Source: Oscillospiraceae bacterium
GTDB taxonomy: Bacteria; Bacillota; Clostridia; Oscillospirales; Oscillospiraceae
Reading direction: 5' to 3'
Assembly: GCA_017512485.1 (NCBI GenBank)
Contig: JAFWGE010000010.1
Span: 1-50,866, forward strand
Length of the DNA: 50,866 bases
Part shown: piece after piece, positions 1 to 8,449 of the stretch
How the letters are laid out: each line of letters opens with the position of its first letter
Numbering within the stretch: the stretch's first letter is position 1
The notes under the pieces: generated by a model
Told to the model about the DNA's origin: nothing
Seen by the model: only the letters and a program-made list of their open reading frames with translations
The model's database searches: none
Position numbers and translations under genes: made by a program

Positions 1-35
1 GCATAAAAACAGGCCGCTTTAGCGGCGGCCTGTAA
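1..35 (+). CDS. 3' end of tnpB-like gene (partial, start outside window)
   Basis: Only the last codons lie in the window. One frame reads IKTGRFSGGL then TAA at 33-35, which fits the tail of a TnpB protein just after its C-terminal zinc ribbon and Asn-Ala-Ala-x-Asn-Ile segment. The call depends on the RNA-like sequence that follows the stop. TnpB is the RNA-guided nuclease of IS605/IS607 elements. With ten residues the protein alone proves nothing; the sequence left of the window would decide. Confidence 0.35.
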   Translation, partial: IKTGRFSGGL

Positions 36-145
36 ACGCCTATGCGATTGGCGAACTACTATCATGCGTCTTGAGACGCGGCTGGCATCAGGCCCTTCTA
101 GGGCCTTCGCAAACCACGCGTTTTACGCGTGGTTTTGATTTCAGA
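1..145 (+). ncRNA. Candidate omega-RNA (reRNA) scaffold and right end of an IS605/IS607-type element
   Basis: Consecutive short hairpins are visible: GCGTC-TTGA-GACGC near 68-80, GGCCC-TTCTA-GGGCC near 92-106, and ACCACGCG-TTTT-ACGCGTGGT at about 114-134, followed by TTTGATTTC. The segment GTAAACGCCTATG right after the presumed tnpB stop matches my memory of tnpB 3' tails in Clostridia, where the mRNA end is processed into the guide scaffold. In that model the bases after about 143-145 (AGAACCCGGCTG...) are the natural guide. Recognition is from memory, not from a search. Confidence 0.45.
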
Positions 146-296
146 ACCCGGCTGTCTCCCTGTCGTATACTGCCGCAGGGAAAATCTACGTTTGTACAGA
201 GGTTTTATTCGACATATTCTGTGTCTTGTTATACATTCGGTATAGGTAAGGAAAACAGTTTTGCAACGCCTTTAGGCGCTGATTGGAGGGAGCAAA

Positions 297-575
297 ATGA
301 GAAAGGGTTTGAGTGTATTTGCACTGGCTGACATTTTCATTATTACCGTTATTTTACCCGGTTGATCCTCAACTGTAACCTATAATTCTTCTGAAGATGT
401 TGAGAACACAGAAATGGCGGGGAATACGCCCCCAGTTGAAGTGCTGCCTGCAGGGAGGTTTCTGCGTCCGAAGGAGGAGATACGAAGACCTCGGCTTACT
501 GATAATAAATCAATAAAACGGAGCGCCGTGTTTCAACTCCCAAACAGGGAGAAGAAACACGGCGCACTGCATTGA
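297..575 (+). pseudogene. Small lipoprotein gene interrupted by TGA at the lipobox cysteine
   Basis: A strong RBS (GGAGGGAGCAAA) precedes ATG 297. The first 22 codons encode a short basic start and a hydrophobic stretch ending in VILPG, then TGA at 363-365, then SSTVTYNSSEDVENTE and on to TGA at 573-575. A lipoprotein signal would read LPGC-SS, so the stop sits exactly where Cys (TGT/TGC) is expected. The frame stays open for 69 more codons, although the last part overlaps a terminator hairpin. A one-base TGC-to-TGA nonsense change is the simplest reading; recoding as selenocysteine is less likely and would need a downstream SECIS. No family recognised. Confidence 0.45.
510..565 (-). terminator. 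Rho-independent terminator of the AEC gene
   Basis: A perfect 12-bp stem (GCGCCGTGTTTC at 523-534 with GAAACACGGCGC at 554-565) and an inner CTCCC/GGGAG stem. Read on the minus strand it lies just past the AEC stop codon and is followed by CCGTTTTATT. Confidence 0.75.
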
Positions 576-588
576 CAGTTAGCCTGCG

Positions 589-1542
589 TCAGCCCAGGAC
601 CCGTTCGACGACCGCAGCCCATATGGGGAGCGTCACGATGCACAGCACCGTGGTGAGGAACACGCCAACGGAGCCCTCCACCGCGGAGTGGGGGTCGTCC
701 TCATACTGCAGGGCGAAGGTAGGCAGTAGGGAAGCAGTCGGGAGCCCCGCATAAATGACCGCTACTTTTATGAGCTCGGTATCCAGCCCCAGCACCATGA
801 GTACCAACAGTTCAACCAGGGGGGCTATCACCAGGCGTGAGGCCACAAGGTAAAGGATCCTGCGGCTCTTCAGCAGTTCCTTTATATCCAGCTGGGCCAG
901 GATCATGCCGCAGACTATCATCCCCAGGGGGGAGGAGACGGAGGCCACCATCCTTACCACTTCGGAGACGAAGTAAGGGAGCTTTATACCGCAGAAGTAT
1001 ATTACCAGGCCTACCAGTACGCTCACTATGGGAGGGGAGAAAATGCCTTTCAAACGGTCTTTCACGGATCCCGAACCGCCTGCCCTCCGTCTGGCTTCCT
1101 TCGACCTCAGCAGGAACTGGGGCGAAATATAATATATCAGCCTAACCGGCAAAGTGAATATCGTGAAGATGAAAAGCCCTGAAGAGCCGTAGAGGGTCTC
1201 TATCATGGGGACGCCCACGAAGGTGTAGTTGGAGAACATCACACCGAAGCGCACTATCCGTCCGGTGCTGCTCCTCCTGCAGATATAGTATCCAAACTGC
1301 CCCAGAAGGAAGAGGAATATAATGGTCCCCACGCTCACCAGCACGGTGTTCACCAGCCTGAGCAGCTGGGAGGGGTCAAACTCGATGTTCAGGGAGCGGA
1401 TTATCAGACATGGAAGGGTGACGTTCAGGATGAGCTTCGAAACAGAGCTCTCAAAGTTGTCGGGGAGGAGCTTTATCTTCCTGATAAAAAAACCTATTAC
1501 CATAAGGAGCGCCAGCTCAAGGCCAATATTAAGTGCTGTCAT
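589..1542 (-). CDS. AEC family transporter (auxin efflux carrier type permease)
   Basis: A 317-residue integral membrane protein made almost entirely of hydrophobic helices, with the two-halved layout and proline-containing helices (LNVTLPCLIIRS near the start, GLPTASLLPTFALQY near the end) typical of AEC permeases. In bacteria these secondary carriers export or exchange organic acids such as malate or malonate; the substrate here is unknown. RBS GGGGGTGTGCC precedes the ATG. It lies 68 bases downstream of a fused CoA-transferase on the same strand, so the two are probably one operon and the carrier may move the acid that the transferase activates or releases. A terminator follows. A second AEC gene lies at 24207-25139. 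Confidence 0.85.
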   Translation of the reverse strand: MTALNIGLELALLMVIGFFIRKIKLLPDNFESSVSKLILNVTLPCLIIRSLNIEFDPSQLLRLVNTVLVSVGTIIFLFLLGQFGYYICRRSSTGRIVRFGVMFSNYTFVGVPMIETLYGSSGLFIFTIFTLPVRLIYYISPQFLLRSKEARRRAGGSGSVKDRLKGIFSPPIVSVLVGLVIYFCGIKLPYFVSEVVRMVASVSSPLGMIVCGMILAQLDIKELLKSRRILYLVASRLVIAPLVELLVLMVLGLDTELIKVAVIYAGLPTASLLPTFALQYEDDPHSAVEGSVGVFLTTVLCIVTLPIWAAVVERVLG

Positions 1543-1610
1543 GGCACACCCCCTGTTTGCGGTTTACGATATATCAAATGATTTGAGGCGCCCCGCGCCG
1601 CGCGAAATAT

Positions 1611-3158
1611 TCAGAATTCCATAACAGTCAGATCGTCTGATACCTCCACGGGGATGGACAGACGGTCCAGGATATCCTTCTGCAGGTCTATCCCAGGGGC
1701 GACCTCCGTGAGGATGAGCCCGTTCTTTCCCAGACGGAATACACAGCGCTCAGTGACGTACATGACTTCCTGGCCGTTTTTCAGAGCGTTTTCGGCGCTG
1801 AAGCTGACGGCTTTTATTTGCGGGACGAACTTGTCTACCCTGCCTTCGGAGGTGATGTTCACTTTTCCGTCTTTCACCGTGCCTCTTATACCCCCGGTAT
1901 TGAAGGTGAAACAGAAGACGATCTTTTTCGTGTTCTGGGTGACGTTGGCAAAGCCGCCTATCCCGGACAGTGTCCCCGGCACACTGTGGCTGTTTACGTT
2001 GCCTTTGGCGTCCACTTCCAGGGCGCCCACCAGGGTTATGTCCAGCCCGCCGCCGTTGAAGAAATCGAACTGGGAGGGCATGTCGTGTATGGAATCGGGG
2101 CAGATGGCCCCGCCGAACCCTTTACCGCTGAGGGGCATGCCCCCTATGGGGCCGGCCTCCACGCACATATGTATCTTGTCCAGCCTGCCGTGGGCCAGTA
2201 CCTGCCTGCCCACCATCTCCGGCGTGCCGATGCCTATATTGACCATCTGGCCGTCCTCCAGTTCCCGGTATGCCCTTCCGGCGATGACAGTGTGGAGGTC
2301 GCTCCTGCTGGAGGTCTCAGTGATATATGAGGTTATTTCGTCCTTGAGCTGCGTGACGTCGCCGTCATACGCGGAGCTCCGGGGGCACAGGCAGTCCCAG
2401 CGCTTGGGTATATTTGTCAGCTGGGTCTGTTCCGGGCAGACGACTATGGCGTCCACAAGTGACCCGGGGATCACTATCTCGCCTGTTGGCAGCTTCTCCT
2501 CGGTGACGTACGCCACCTGGGCGATGAGTTTTCCGCGGCTGCTGCGTACGGCCTGGGCTATGGCCAGGGCGTCTACGGGGCAGCACTCATCCATAAAGCT
2601 TATGTTTCCATCTTCGTCCGCATAGCTGCCCTTGATGAGGCCTACGTTTATCTCGGGCACGTCGTAAAGAAGCCCTTCCTGGGAGCCCAGGACCGTGTGC
2701 CTCACAAGCTGCGCATTGGACTTTTCATTGAGCCCCGCGGACCCGACTTCCGGGTCTACGAATATTCCCAGGCCTACTTTTGTAAAATGGCTCCTGCTGC
2801 CGTTGGCGGCCGCCCTCACCATGTGGGACATGACCCCCAGGGGGAGGTTGTACGCCTCCAGTTCGCCGTCCATTATTTTTTTATTTGTGCCGGTCATGCT
2901 GCCGTAGTGGCCAAGGACCAGCCTGTCCACGGCGCCGTCCGTGATATAGCCTTCGATCTCACTGCCGTCAAGCCACTCGGCAAAGCCGGCGCTGGCGTAG
3001 ACGCTGAGACAGCGCGGGTGCCCAACAGCCCTGTAGTTCCTGGTTATCTGCCTGTTGAGCTGATCCGGGGTGGCAATGGACAGAAATCCGTTCACCCAAA
3101 TGGTATCACCGTCATTTATTAGGGATATCGCTTCCTCGATAGAACAAAACTTTACCAT
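1611..3158 (-). CDS. Fused alpha/beta acyl-CoA:acetate (family I) CoA-transferase
   Basis: Transfers CoA between short-chain acyl-CoA and a free acid such as acetate. About 515 residues with both family I halves in one chain, like propionate CoA-transferase or YdiF. The second half carries VNIGIGTPEMV and CVEAGPIGGMP; the Glu of VEAGPIGG is the expected catalytic residue that forms the glutamyl-CoA thioester. I chose ATG 3158 because GGAG lies six bases upstream. An in-frame ATG at 3215 has no RBS and sits five bases from a TATAAT box at 3220-3225, so it is probably at the transcription start. The AEC carrier gene follows. Substrate chain length cannot be read from sequence. Confidence 0.87.
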   Translation of the reverse strand: MVKFCSIEEAISLINDGDTIWVNGFLSIATPDQLNRQITRNYRAVGHPRCLSVYASAGFAEWLDGSEIEGYITDGAVDRLVLGHYGSMTGTNKKIMDGELEAYNLPLGVMSHMVRAAANGSRSHFTKVGLGIFVDPEVGSAGLNEKSNAQLVRHTVLGSQEGLLYDVPEINVGLIKGSYADEDGNISFMDECCPVDALAIAQAVRSSRGKLIAQVAYVTEEKLPTGEIVIPGSLVDAIVVCPEQTQLTNIPKRWDCLCPRSSAYDGDVTQLKDEITSYITETSSRSDLHTVIAGRAYRELEDGQMVNIGIGTPEMVGRQVLAHGRLDKIHMCVEAGPIGGMPLSGKGFGGAICPDSIHDMPSQFDFFNGGGLDITLVGALEVDAKGNVNSHSVPGTLSGIGGFANVTQNTKKIVFCFTFNTGGIRGTVKDGKVNITSEGRVDKFVPQIKAVSFSAENALKNGQEVMYVTERCVFRLGKNGLILTEVAPGIDLQKDILDRLSIPVEVSDDLTVMEF

Positions 3159-3219
3159 ACCGTTCTCCATTCGCAAAACGCGCTTTATAGATGTCTTTTT
3201 ATAGTTTACAGACATTCAT

Positions 3220-3225
3220 ATTATA
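3220..3225 (-). promoter_or_regulatory. -10 box for the CoA-transferase/AEC operon
   Basis: TATAAT on the minus strand about 60 bases upstream of the chosen start codon. No clear -35 hexamer is visible at 17 bases; an alternative TTGATT-N17-TAAACT overlaps it. Confidence 0.35.
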
Positions 3226-3305
3226 AATCAATAGTACATTTTTACCATATCGTGGCGATTATCGCGGCGCAAAATCGATGAATCATAGAATGTATTTTCC
3301 ATCTG

Positions 3306-3333
3306 TTGACTTTTCAGACGGCAGTGGTAATAT
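3306..3333 (+). promoter_or_regulatory. Promoter of the marR/ABC exporter operon
   Basis: TTGACT (3306-3311), 16-base spacer, TAATAT (3328-3333). Transcription would start near 3340, leaving a leader of about 200 bases before the GTG start at 3545. Confidence 0.55.
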
Positions 3334-3387
3334 GTACTAAATAAAACAGTACGAAATGCGACAATCCTATTTAGAGCTAATATGATC

Positions 3388-3496
3388 TGGCTTCGGCCAG
3401 GGTCATGGTGCCCATGCCGCGGCTGATGCCACGGACTGTGAGGATAGGCGATCACCAGTCCGCGGCGTCCCCTGCCTCGCGGCAAATGACCTTGGA
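3388..3496 (+). ncRNA. Candidate structured leader RNA upstream of marR
   Basis: Nested complementary segments can be paired by eye: a CTGGC-TTC-GCCAG type hairpin at 3388-3401; an outer stem GGTCAT (3401-3406) with ATGACC (3486-3491); TGCCGCG (3415-3421) with CGCGGCA (3478-3484); and GGACTG (3433-3438) with CAGTCC (3455-3460). The nesting around a junction resembles a riboswitch or other cis-regulatory RNA. No T-run terminator follows, so any control would act at translation or by protein binding. I do not recognise a known class. Confidence 0.3.
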
Positions 3497-3544
3497 GAGG
3501 GTCACAAAAACCTACTACTCTATAATACAAGGAGGGATCTGTCG

Positions 3545-4021
3545 GTGCCGTCTGCTCGGAAGTTGGGCAAGGAGATCTATAAGTTGTCAAATCTTATTAA
3601 AAGGCATCATCCACCCGAGCCGCCCGAGGAAGAATTCAAGCCTACCCGTATGCAAAGATGGATAATACGGTATGTGTACGAGACAGGCAGAGCGGTCAAC
3701 CAGAAAGAGATAGAAGAGGAATTTCGCATTACCCGCTCTACGGCCAGCACTATACTCGGACTTATGGAGAACAGGGGGATAATCACCCGCGGGACGATGA
3801 AATCTGACGCGCGGCAGAAAACGATCATGCTTACGGACAAGACCCGTGTCATCTGTGAACAGGTGTCCTCCCACATAGAGGCTCTGGAACAGCAGATGGT
3901 GGAGGGGATAGACCCGGGGGACCTGGACGTGTTCTTCAGGGTCATGCACAGGATAGAGTGCAATCTCTCCGCCGAAGGACAGGGGGAAGACACTTCACTA
4001 GAAACGGAAAGGAAAAACTGA
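3545..4021 (+). CDS. MarR family transcriptional regulator
   Basis: A 158-residue winged-helix protein. The helix-turn-helix lies around residues 50-75 (NQKEIEEEFRITRSTASTIL), followed by the wing (NRGIITRGTMKSDARQKTIMLT), where the Asp-Ala-Arg matches the DxR of MarR proteins, and a helical C-terminal dimerisation region. GTG start, preceded by AAGGAGGGA. It sits three bases before the first of two ABC exporter genes, the classic arrangement in which the regulator represses itself and the pump until an effector binds. The long structured leader suggests a second layer of control. Effector unknown. Confidence 0.9.
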   Translation: MPSARKLGKEIYKLSNLIKRHHPPEPPEEEFKPTRMQRWIIRYVYETGRAVNQKEIEEEFRITRSTASTILGLMENRGIITRGTMKSDARQKTIMLTDKTRVICEQVSSHIEALEQQMVEGIDPGDLDVFFRVMHRIECNLSAEGQGEDTSLETERKN

Positions 4022-4024
4022 CGG

Positions 4025-5755
4025 ATGCTGAAACTATTGTGGGCGCACACAAAGGGTTACCGGCCGGCGACCATACTGGGGCCCGTCTGCGTCGGCCTGG
4101 AGTGTGTGATGGAACTCATAGTCCCCATGTTCATGGGTAAATTCGTGGATAACGGAGTGGACAAGGGGAATATGGCTTACGCGTGGAAGATGGCCCTGCT
4201 CATATTGGGATTCATCGTGGTGGCGCTGTTTCTTGGCGTACTGAGCTCAAGGCTGAGTGCGGTGGCTTCCAGCGGACTTTCACGCAATCTCCGCAAGGCG
4301 GAATTTGAGAAGATACAGGGCTTCTCGTTCGGAAACATAGACAAGTTTTCCACGTCCAGCCTTGTGACAAGGCTGACGACGGACGTGAACAACATGCAGC
4401 TGGCGTTCATGATGTTGTCGAGGATGGCGGTAAGAGCCCCTCTGAATATGATCATCTCACTGGTCATGGCGTTTATAATATCGCCCAAAATGTCGGTGAT
4501 ATTTCTGGCAGCGATTCCTGTGCTGGCCATCGTGATACTGTCACTGTCCAAAAAAGCCAGACCGGTTTTTGAGAAGCTGTTCAAGATCTACGACAGGCTC
4601 AACAGGGTAGTACAGGAAAACGTCCGCGGCATACGCGTGGTGAAGTCCTTCGTCAGGGGCGATCACGAGATAGAAAAATTTACCTCAACTACCCGGGACA
4701 TTTACGAAACCAACACGAGGGCAGAGAAGATACTTTCATGGAATGCGCCGACGCTGCAGTTCTGTATGTATACCTGCAATCTGGCCATATGTTACTTCGG
4801 CGCCAGGAACATTGTCCTTGGAAATATGACCTCGGGCAACCTCATGAGCCTCATCTCATACGTCATGTCATGCCTCATGGCCCTCAATATGCTCTCCATG
4901 CTCTGGGTCATGATAACCATGTCAAGGGCTTCGGTACAGCGTATCACAGAGGTCCTCAGGGAAGAGAGTACCCTCCACAATCCCGATGAGCCCGTTATGG
5001 AAGTCAGGGACGGTTCCGTCAGCTTCAGGGACGCCTCTTTTGGATACAGGGAAGGGGCGGACGTCCTGCACGGGTTGACTGTTGATATACCCTCCGGGGC
5101 TACAGTGGGGATCATAGGGGGCACAGGCTGCGGCAAGACTTCCATGGCCCAGCTGATACCGCGCCTCTACGACGTGAGCGGCGGCGCGGTATACGTCGGC
5201 GGTGTGGACGTGCGGGACTACGACATAAAGACTCTGCGCGACCAGGTGGCCATGGTGCTGCAGAAGAACGTACTTTTCTCCGGCACGGTGCGCTCGAACA
5301 TGCTGTGGGGCAATCCCGGCGCCACCGACGAAGAGATAAGGCACGCGTGCCGGCAGGCCCAGGCGGACGAATTCATCAGCGGCATGGAGCTGGGATACGA
5401 CTCACCGGTGGAGCAGGGGGGCACCAATTTCTCCGGAGGCCAGCGCCAGAGGCTGTGCATAGCCAGGGCGCTCCTTAAGAAGCCGAAGATCTTAATCCTG
5501 GACGACTCCACCTCGGCCGTTGACACCAGGACCGACGCCCTTATACGGCAGGCGTTTATGGAGGAGATACCCAATACTACAAAGATCATCATCGCCCAGC
5601 GCATAAGCTCCGTTATCGATACGGACATCATAATAGTGCTGGACGAGGGGAAGATAGTGGACTACGGCAAACACGCGGAACTCCTGGAGCGCTGCGGTAT
5701 ATACCGCGAGGTCTATGAATCCCAACAGAAGGGGGTGAGCAGAATTGCCGGATAA
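4025..5755 (+). CDS. ABC exporter half-transporter, subunit with degenerate catalytic site
   Basis: A 576-residue exporter: six-helix membrane domain (about residues 15-300) and nucleotide-binding domain. Walker A is GGTGCGKT (365-372), the signature is SGGQ near residue 470, and Walker B is LILDD with Asp494 where the catalytic Glu of LLDE should be. This change is typical of the non-catalytic half of heterodimeric exporters such as TM287 or LmrC. The next gene has the complementary features, so the two form one asymmetric pump in the cytoplasmic membrane, probably for drugs or lipophilic compounds. The genes overlap by 11 bases, which fits translational coupling. Confidence 0.92.
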   Translation: MLKLLWAHTKGYRPATILGPVCVGLECVMELIVPMFMGKFVDNGVDKGNMAYAWKMALLILGFIVVALFLGVLSSRLSAVASSGLSRNLRKAEFEKIQGFSFGNIDKFSTSSLVTRLTTDVNNMQLAFMMLSRMAVRAPLNMIISLVMAFIISPKMSVIFLAAIPVLAIVILSLSKKARPVFEKLFKIYDRLNRVVQENVRGIRVVKSFVRGDHEIEKFTSTTRDIYETNTRAEKILSWNAPTLQFCMYTCNLAICYFGARNIVLGNMTSGNLMSLISYVMSCLMALNMLSMLWVMITMSRASVQRITEVLREESTLHNPDEPVMEVRDGSVSFRDASFGYREGADVLHGLTVDIPSGATVGIIGGTGCGKTSMAQLIPRLYDVSGGAVYVGGVDVRDYDIKTLRDQVAMVLQKNVLFSGTVRSNMLWGNPGATDEEIRHACRQAQADEFISGMELGYDSPVEQGGTNFSGGQRQRLCIARALLKKPKILILDDSTSAVDTRTDALIRQAFMEEIPNTTKIIIAQRISSVIDTDIIIVLDEGKIVDYGKHAELLERCGIYREVYESQQKGVSRIAG

Positions 5756-7706
5756 CAAAAGAGAAAACGACACCATGAACCGCCGCCCCATGGGGCCTCC
5801 GGGCCGCGGCAGGGGACGCGTGGGAAAGATAGACTTCAAGACCCTCAAACAGGAGAAGGGCACGGTAAAACGTCTGCTCATGTATATCTGGAAGCCGTAT
5901 AAGCTCAGGCTCATGATCGTGTTCCTGTGCATTATATTCTCGGCATATGCCAGCGCGGCGGGGAGCAGGTTCCTGAAGACCCTCATCGACGACTACGTGC
6001 TGCCGCTGCTGGGCAGCCCGAACCCGGTTTTCGGACCCATGATCAAAGCCATAGGCACTATGGCGCTCATCTACTACCTGGGTGTATGTTCCGGATTCCT
6101 CTCCCAGAGGCTGATGATCGCCGTTTCCCAGGGGACCATGAAGCGCGTCCGTGACGACATGTTCTCCAAAATGCAGACATTCAGCATAAGGTATTTCGAC
6201 ACCACTCCGTACGGCGACATAATGAGCCGTTACTCAAACGATACGGACACGCTTAGACAGATGATAGGCCAGAGCCTCGTACAGTTCGTGTCATCCACGG
6301 TGTCCCTGATCACAGTATTCTGCATGATGCTGAGCCTGTCCCCGCTGATGACCGCGGTGGTTATCATCATGTCGGCGGTCATGATATTCTGCACCGGCAA
6401 AGTCGGGGGGATAAGCAGCAGGTTCTTCATCAAACAGCAGAAGGACCTGGCCAACGTCAACGCCAACATAGAGGAGATCATGGAGGGGCAGAAGGTCGTC
6501 AAGGTGTTCAACCATGAGAAAGAGGCTATAGACGATTTCTCAGCCCTGAACGATGAGCTTTACGGCAGTGCCAGTATGGCCCACACGCTCGGCAGCATAC
6601 TCATGCCCATCAACATGAACCTGGGGAATCTGACTTACCTGGTGGTGGGCATCGTGGGCAGCCTGCTGGCCATAGGCGGGGTGGGCAATATAGCCCTGGG
6701 TACCATAGTATCCTTCCTCACGCTTACAAGGCAGTTCTCAATGCCGGTCACCATGTTCTCCCAGCAGATGAACAGCGTTATAATGGCCCTGGCGGGCGCG
6801 AGGCGCATATTTGAGCTGATAGACGAGCCCGAAGAGAAGGACGAGGGCACTGTCCATCTGGTGAACGTAGAGGAGAAGGACGGCCGCCTGGTAAAGAGCG
6901 ACCACCGCAGCCGCGTTTGGGCATGGGCTGTCCCGGATGACCAGGCGGAAGGCGGGGTGCGCTATGTGGAGCTGAAAGGTGACGTGCGCATGAACGACGT
7001 GACCTTCGCCTACGTGGAGGGCAAGACAGTCCTCAAAGATATAAATCTCTTCGCCAAGCCCGGGCAGAAGGTAGCCTTCGTGGGCCATACGGGAGCGGGC
7101 AAGACCACCATAACAAATATGCTCAATCGCTTTTATGACGTACAGGAGGGCACCATATTGTATGACGGCATCAACGTGATGGACATCTGCAAAAAGGACC
7201 TCCGACACGCCCTGGGTATAGTCCTGCAGGATACTAACCTTTTCACCGGGACGGTGATGGACAATATACGCTACGGCCGTCTGGACGCCACCGACGAGGA
7301 GTGCGTGGAGGCGGCGAAGCTGGCCAACGCCGACGGATTTATCAGACAGCTTCCACAGGGATACCAGACGGAGATCTCCGGTACGGGGGACAGCCTGTCG
7401 CAGGGGCAGCGCCAGCTGCTCAACATCTCCCGCTGCGCCGTGGCGGACCCGCCCGTAATGATACTGGACGAGGCCACGTCTTCCATAGATACCCGTACCG
7501 AGCGGCAGATCCAGGCGGGCATGGACGCCCTTATGGAGGACCGCACGGTGTTCGTAATAGCCCACAGACTCTCCACCATACAGGACGCCAAAGTCATAAT
7601 GGTCATGGAGAACGGCAGAATAATCGAGCGCGGCGACCACGACGACCTTATAGCCGCCAAGGGGATGTACTACAGGCTCTATACAGGAGCTTTTGAACTG
7701 GATTAA
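5745..7706 (+). CDS. ABC exporter half-transporter, subunit with intact catalytic Glu
   Basis: A 653-residue partner of the preceding gene. TTG start after GGGGGTGAGC. A glycine/arginine-rich, charged N-terminal tail of about 40 residues precedes the six-helix membrane domain. The nucleotide-binding domain has Walker A GHTGAGKT (447-454), a changed signature LSQGQ (551-555) and Walker B MILDE with Glu576. In the heterodimer this Glu pairs with the canonical signature of the partner (active site), while LSQGQ pairs with the Asp494 site (degenerate). An insert at about residues 362-407, rich in charged residues and Trp, lies between the two domains; similar inserts occur in YfiC-type exporters. 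Confidence 0.92.
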   Translation: MPDNKRENDTMNRRPMGPPGRGRGRVGKIDFKTLKQEKGTVKRLLMYIWKPYKLRLMIVFLCIIFSAYASAAGSRFLKTLIDDYVLPLLGSPNPVFGPMIKAIGTMALIYYLGVCSGFLSQRLMIAVSQGTMKRVRDDMFSKMQTFSIRYFDTTPYGDIMSRYSNDTDTLRQMIGQSLVQFVSSTVSLITVFCMMLSLSPLMTAVVIIMSAVMIFCTGKVGGISSRFFIKQQKDLANVNANIEEIMEGQKVVKVFNHEKEAIDDFSALNDELYGSASMAHTLGSILMPINMNLGNLTYLVVGIVGSLLAIGGVGNIALGTIVSFLTLTRQFSMPVTMFSQQMNSVIMALAGARRIFELIDEPEEKDEGTVHLVNVEEKDGRLVKSDHRSRVWAWAVPDDQAEGGVRYVELKGDVRMNDVTFAYVEGKTVLKDINLFAKPGQKVAFVGHTGAGKTTITNMLNRFYDVQEGTILYDGINVMDICKKDLRHALGIVLQDTNLFTGTVMDNIRYGRLDATDEECVEAAKLANADGFIRQLPQGYQTEISGTGDSLSQGQRQLLNISRCAVADPPVMILDEATSSIDTRTERQIQAGMDALMEDRTVFVIAHRLSTIQDAKVIMVMENGRIIERGDHDDLIAAKGMYYRLYTGAFELD

Positions 7707-7736
7707 AACACTATTAATGGGGAGGGAACCACCAAA

Positions 7737-8279
7737 ATGTACCTGAACGGCCAGGATGCAGAGAAATGCGCCGTATTCAACGTGGCAGCGGCCATGTGCG
7801 CCGCCGCCCGCACGGCGCCTAAGTCCTGCGGGATAGACCATATCGAAACGGCGGTCCTTTCGGGGGAAGAGATGCTCAAAGTGGCGGATGAGATGGACAA
7901 CATGAGCCGCGCTTACGACAACTGGCGCTTCCACCGGGACGCTGAGAACGTAAGGGCAAGTACAGCGCTTGTGCTAATCGGCGTACGCGAAGGAGTGAGG
8001 GGCCTGGGCAGTTTCTGTCAGCTGTGCCACTTCGAGAACTGCGGTGAAATGAAAAAGAACAACGCCTCCTGCGTATACGATCCCATGGACCTGGGAATTG
8101 CCATAGGCTCCGCCGTGTCCGTCGCGGCGGACGGCAGGCTGGACAACAGGGTGATGTTTACCGCCGGCAAAGCCGCGGCGTCCCTGGGGATCATGGACGG
8201 GATAAAGCTTATCATAGGCATACCCCTCTGCGCCGCGGGCAAATCGCCGTTCTTCGACAGGCAGAAGGAGCCCGACTGA
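7737..8279 (+). CDS. DUF2148 (ferredoxin-domain) protein
   Basis: A 180-residue protein of the DUF2148/COG4739 family, annotated as containing a ferredoxin domain. The family signature ARTAPKSCGIDH is near the N-terminus, and a cysteine cluster CQLCHFENCGEM followed by ASCVYD is in the middle, enough to ligate a metal or Fe-S centre. It ends with PFFDR, common in the family. The biochemical role is unknown. RBS GGGGAGGG lies 10 bases before ATG. It starts 30 bases after the exporter gene and could be read from the same transcript; a strong terminator follows. Confidence 0.8.
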   Translation: MYLNGQDAEKCAVFNVAAAMCAAARTAPKSCGIDHIETAVLSGEEMLKVADEMDNMSRAYDNWRFHRDAENVRASTALVLIGVREGVRGLGSFCQLCHFENCGEMKKNNASCVYDPMDLGIAIGSAVSVAADGRLDNRVMFTAGKAAASLGIMDGIKLIIGIPLCAAGKSPFFDRQKEPD

Positions 8280-8306
8280 TCAGCAGGCCGCATAATGAAT
8301 AACGCG

Positions 8307-8347
8307 GACGCCTCCGGCAGGACATACGGCCGGAGGCGTCATTTTTG
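8307..8347 (+). terminator. Terminator after the exporter/DUF2148 operon
   Basis: Stem GACGCCTCCGGC / GCCGGAGGCGTC (8307-8340) followed by ATTTTTG. Confidence 0.85.
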
Positions 8348-8391
8348 CAGCCGGGACGGAGGTCCGCACGGCAGTATGAACGGCAGGGGAA

Positions 8392-8423
8392 CAAAATCGG
8401 CAGGTCCCGTACGGGACCTGCCG
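8392..8423 (-). terminator. Terminator after the symporter gene
   Basis: Perfect inverted repeat CGGCAGGTCCCGT / ACGGGACCTGCCG (8398-8423). On the minus strand it is followed by ATTTTGTT. Confidence 0.8.
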
Positions 8424-8449
8424 AAAAGTTTCAGAATATCCGTTCCGCT

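Noticed and set aside
71..331. Plus-strand frame across the hairpin cluster
   Set aside because: It runs through three RNA-type hairpins with no RBS; the peptide is unlike a real protein.
297..575. Selenoprotein with UGA-encoded Sec at the lipobox
   Set aside because: Sec at a lipidated position has no precedent I know, and the only downstream hairpin is a terminator of the opposite gene; kept only as a minor alternative.
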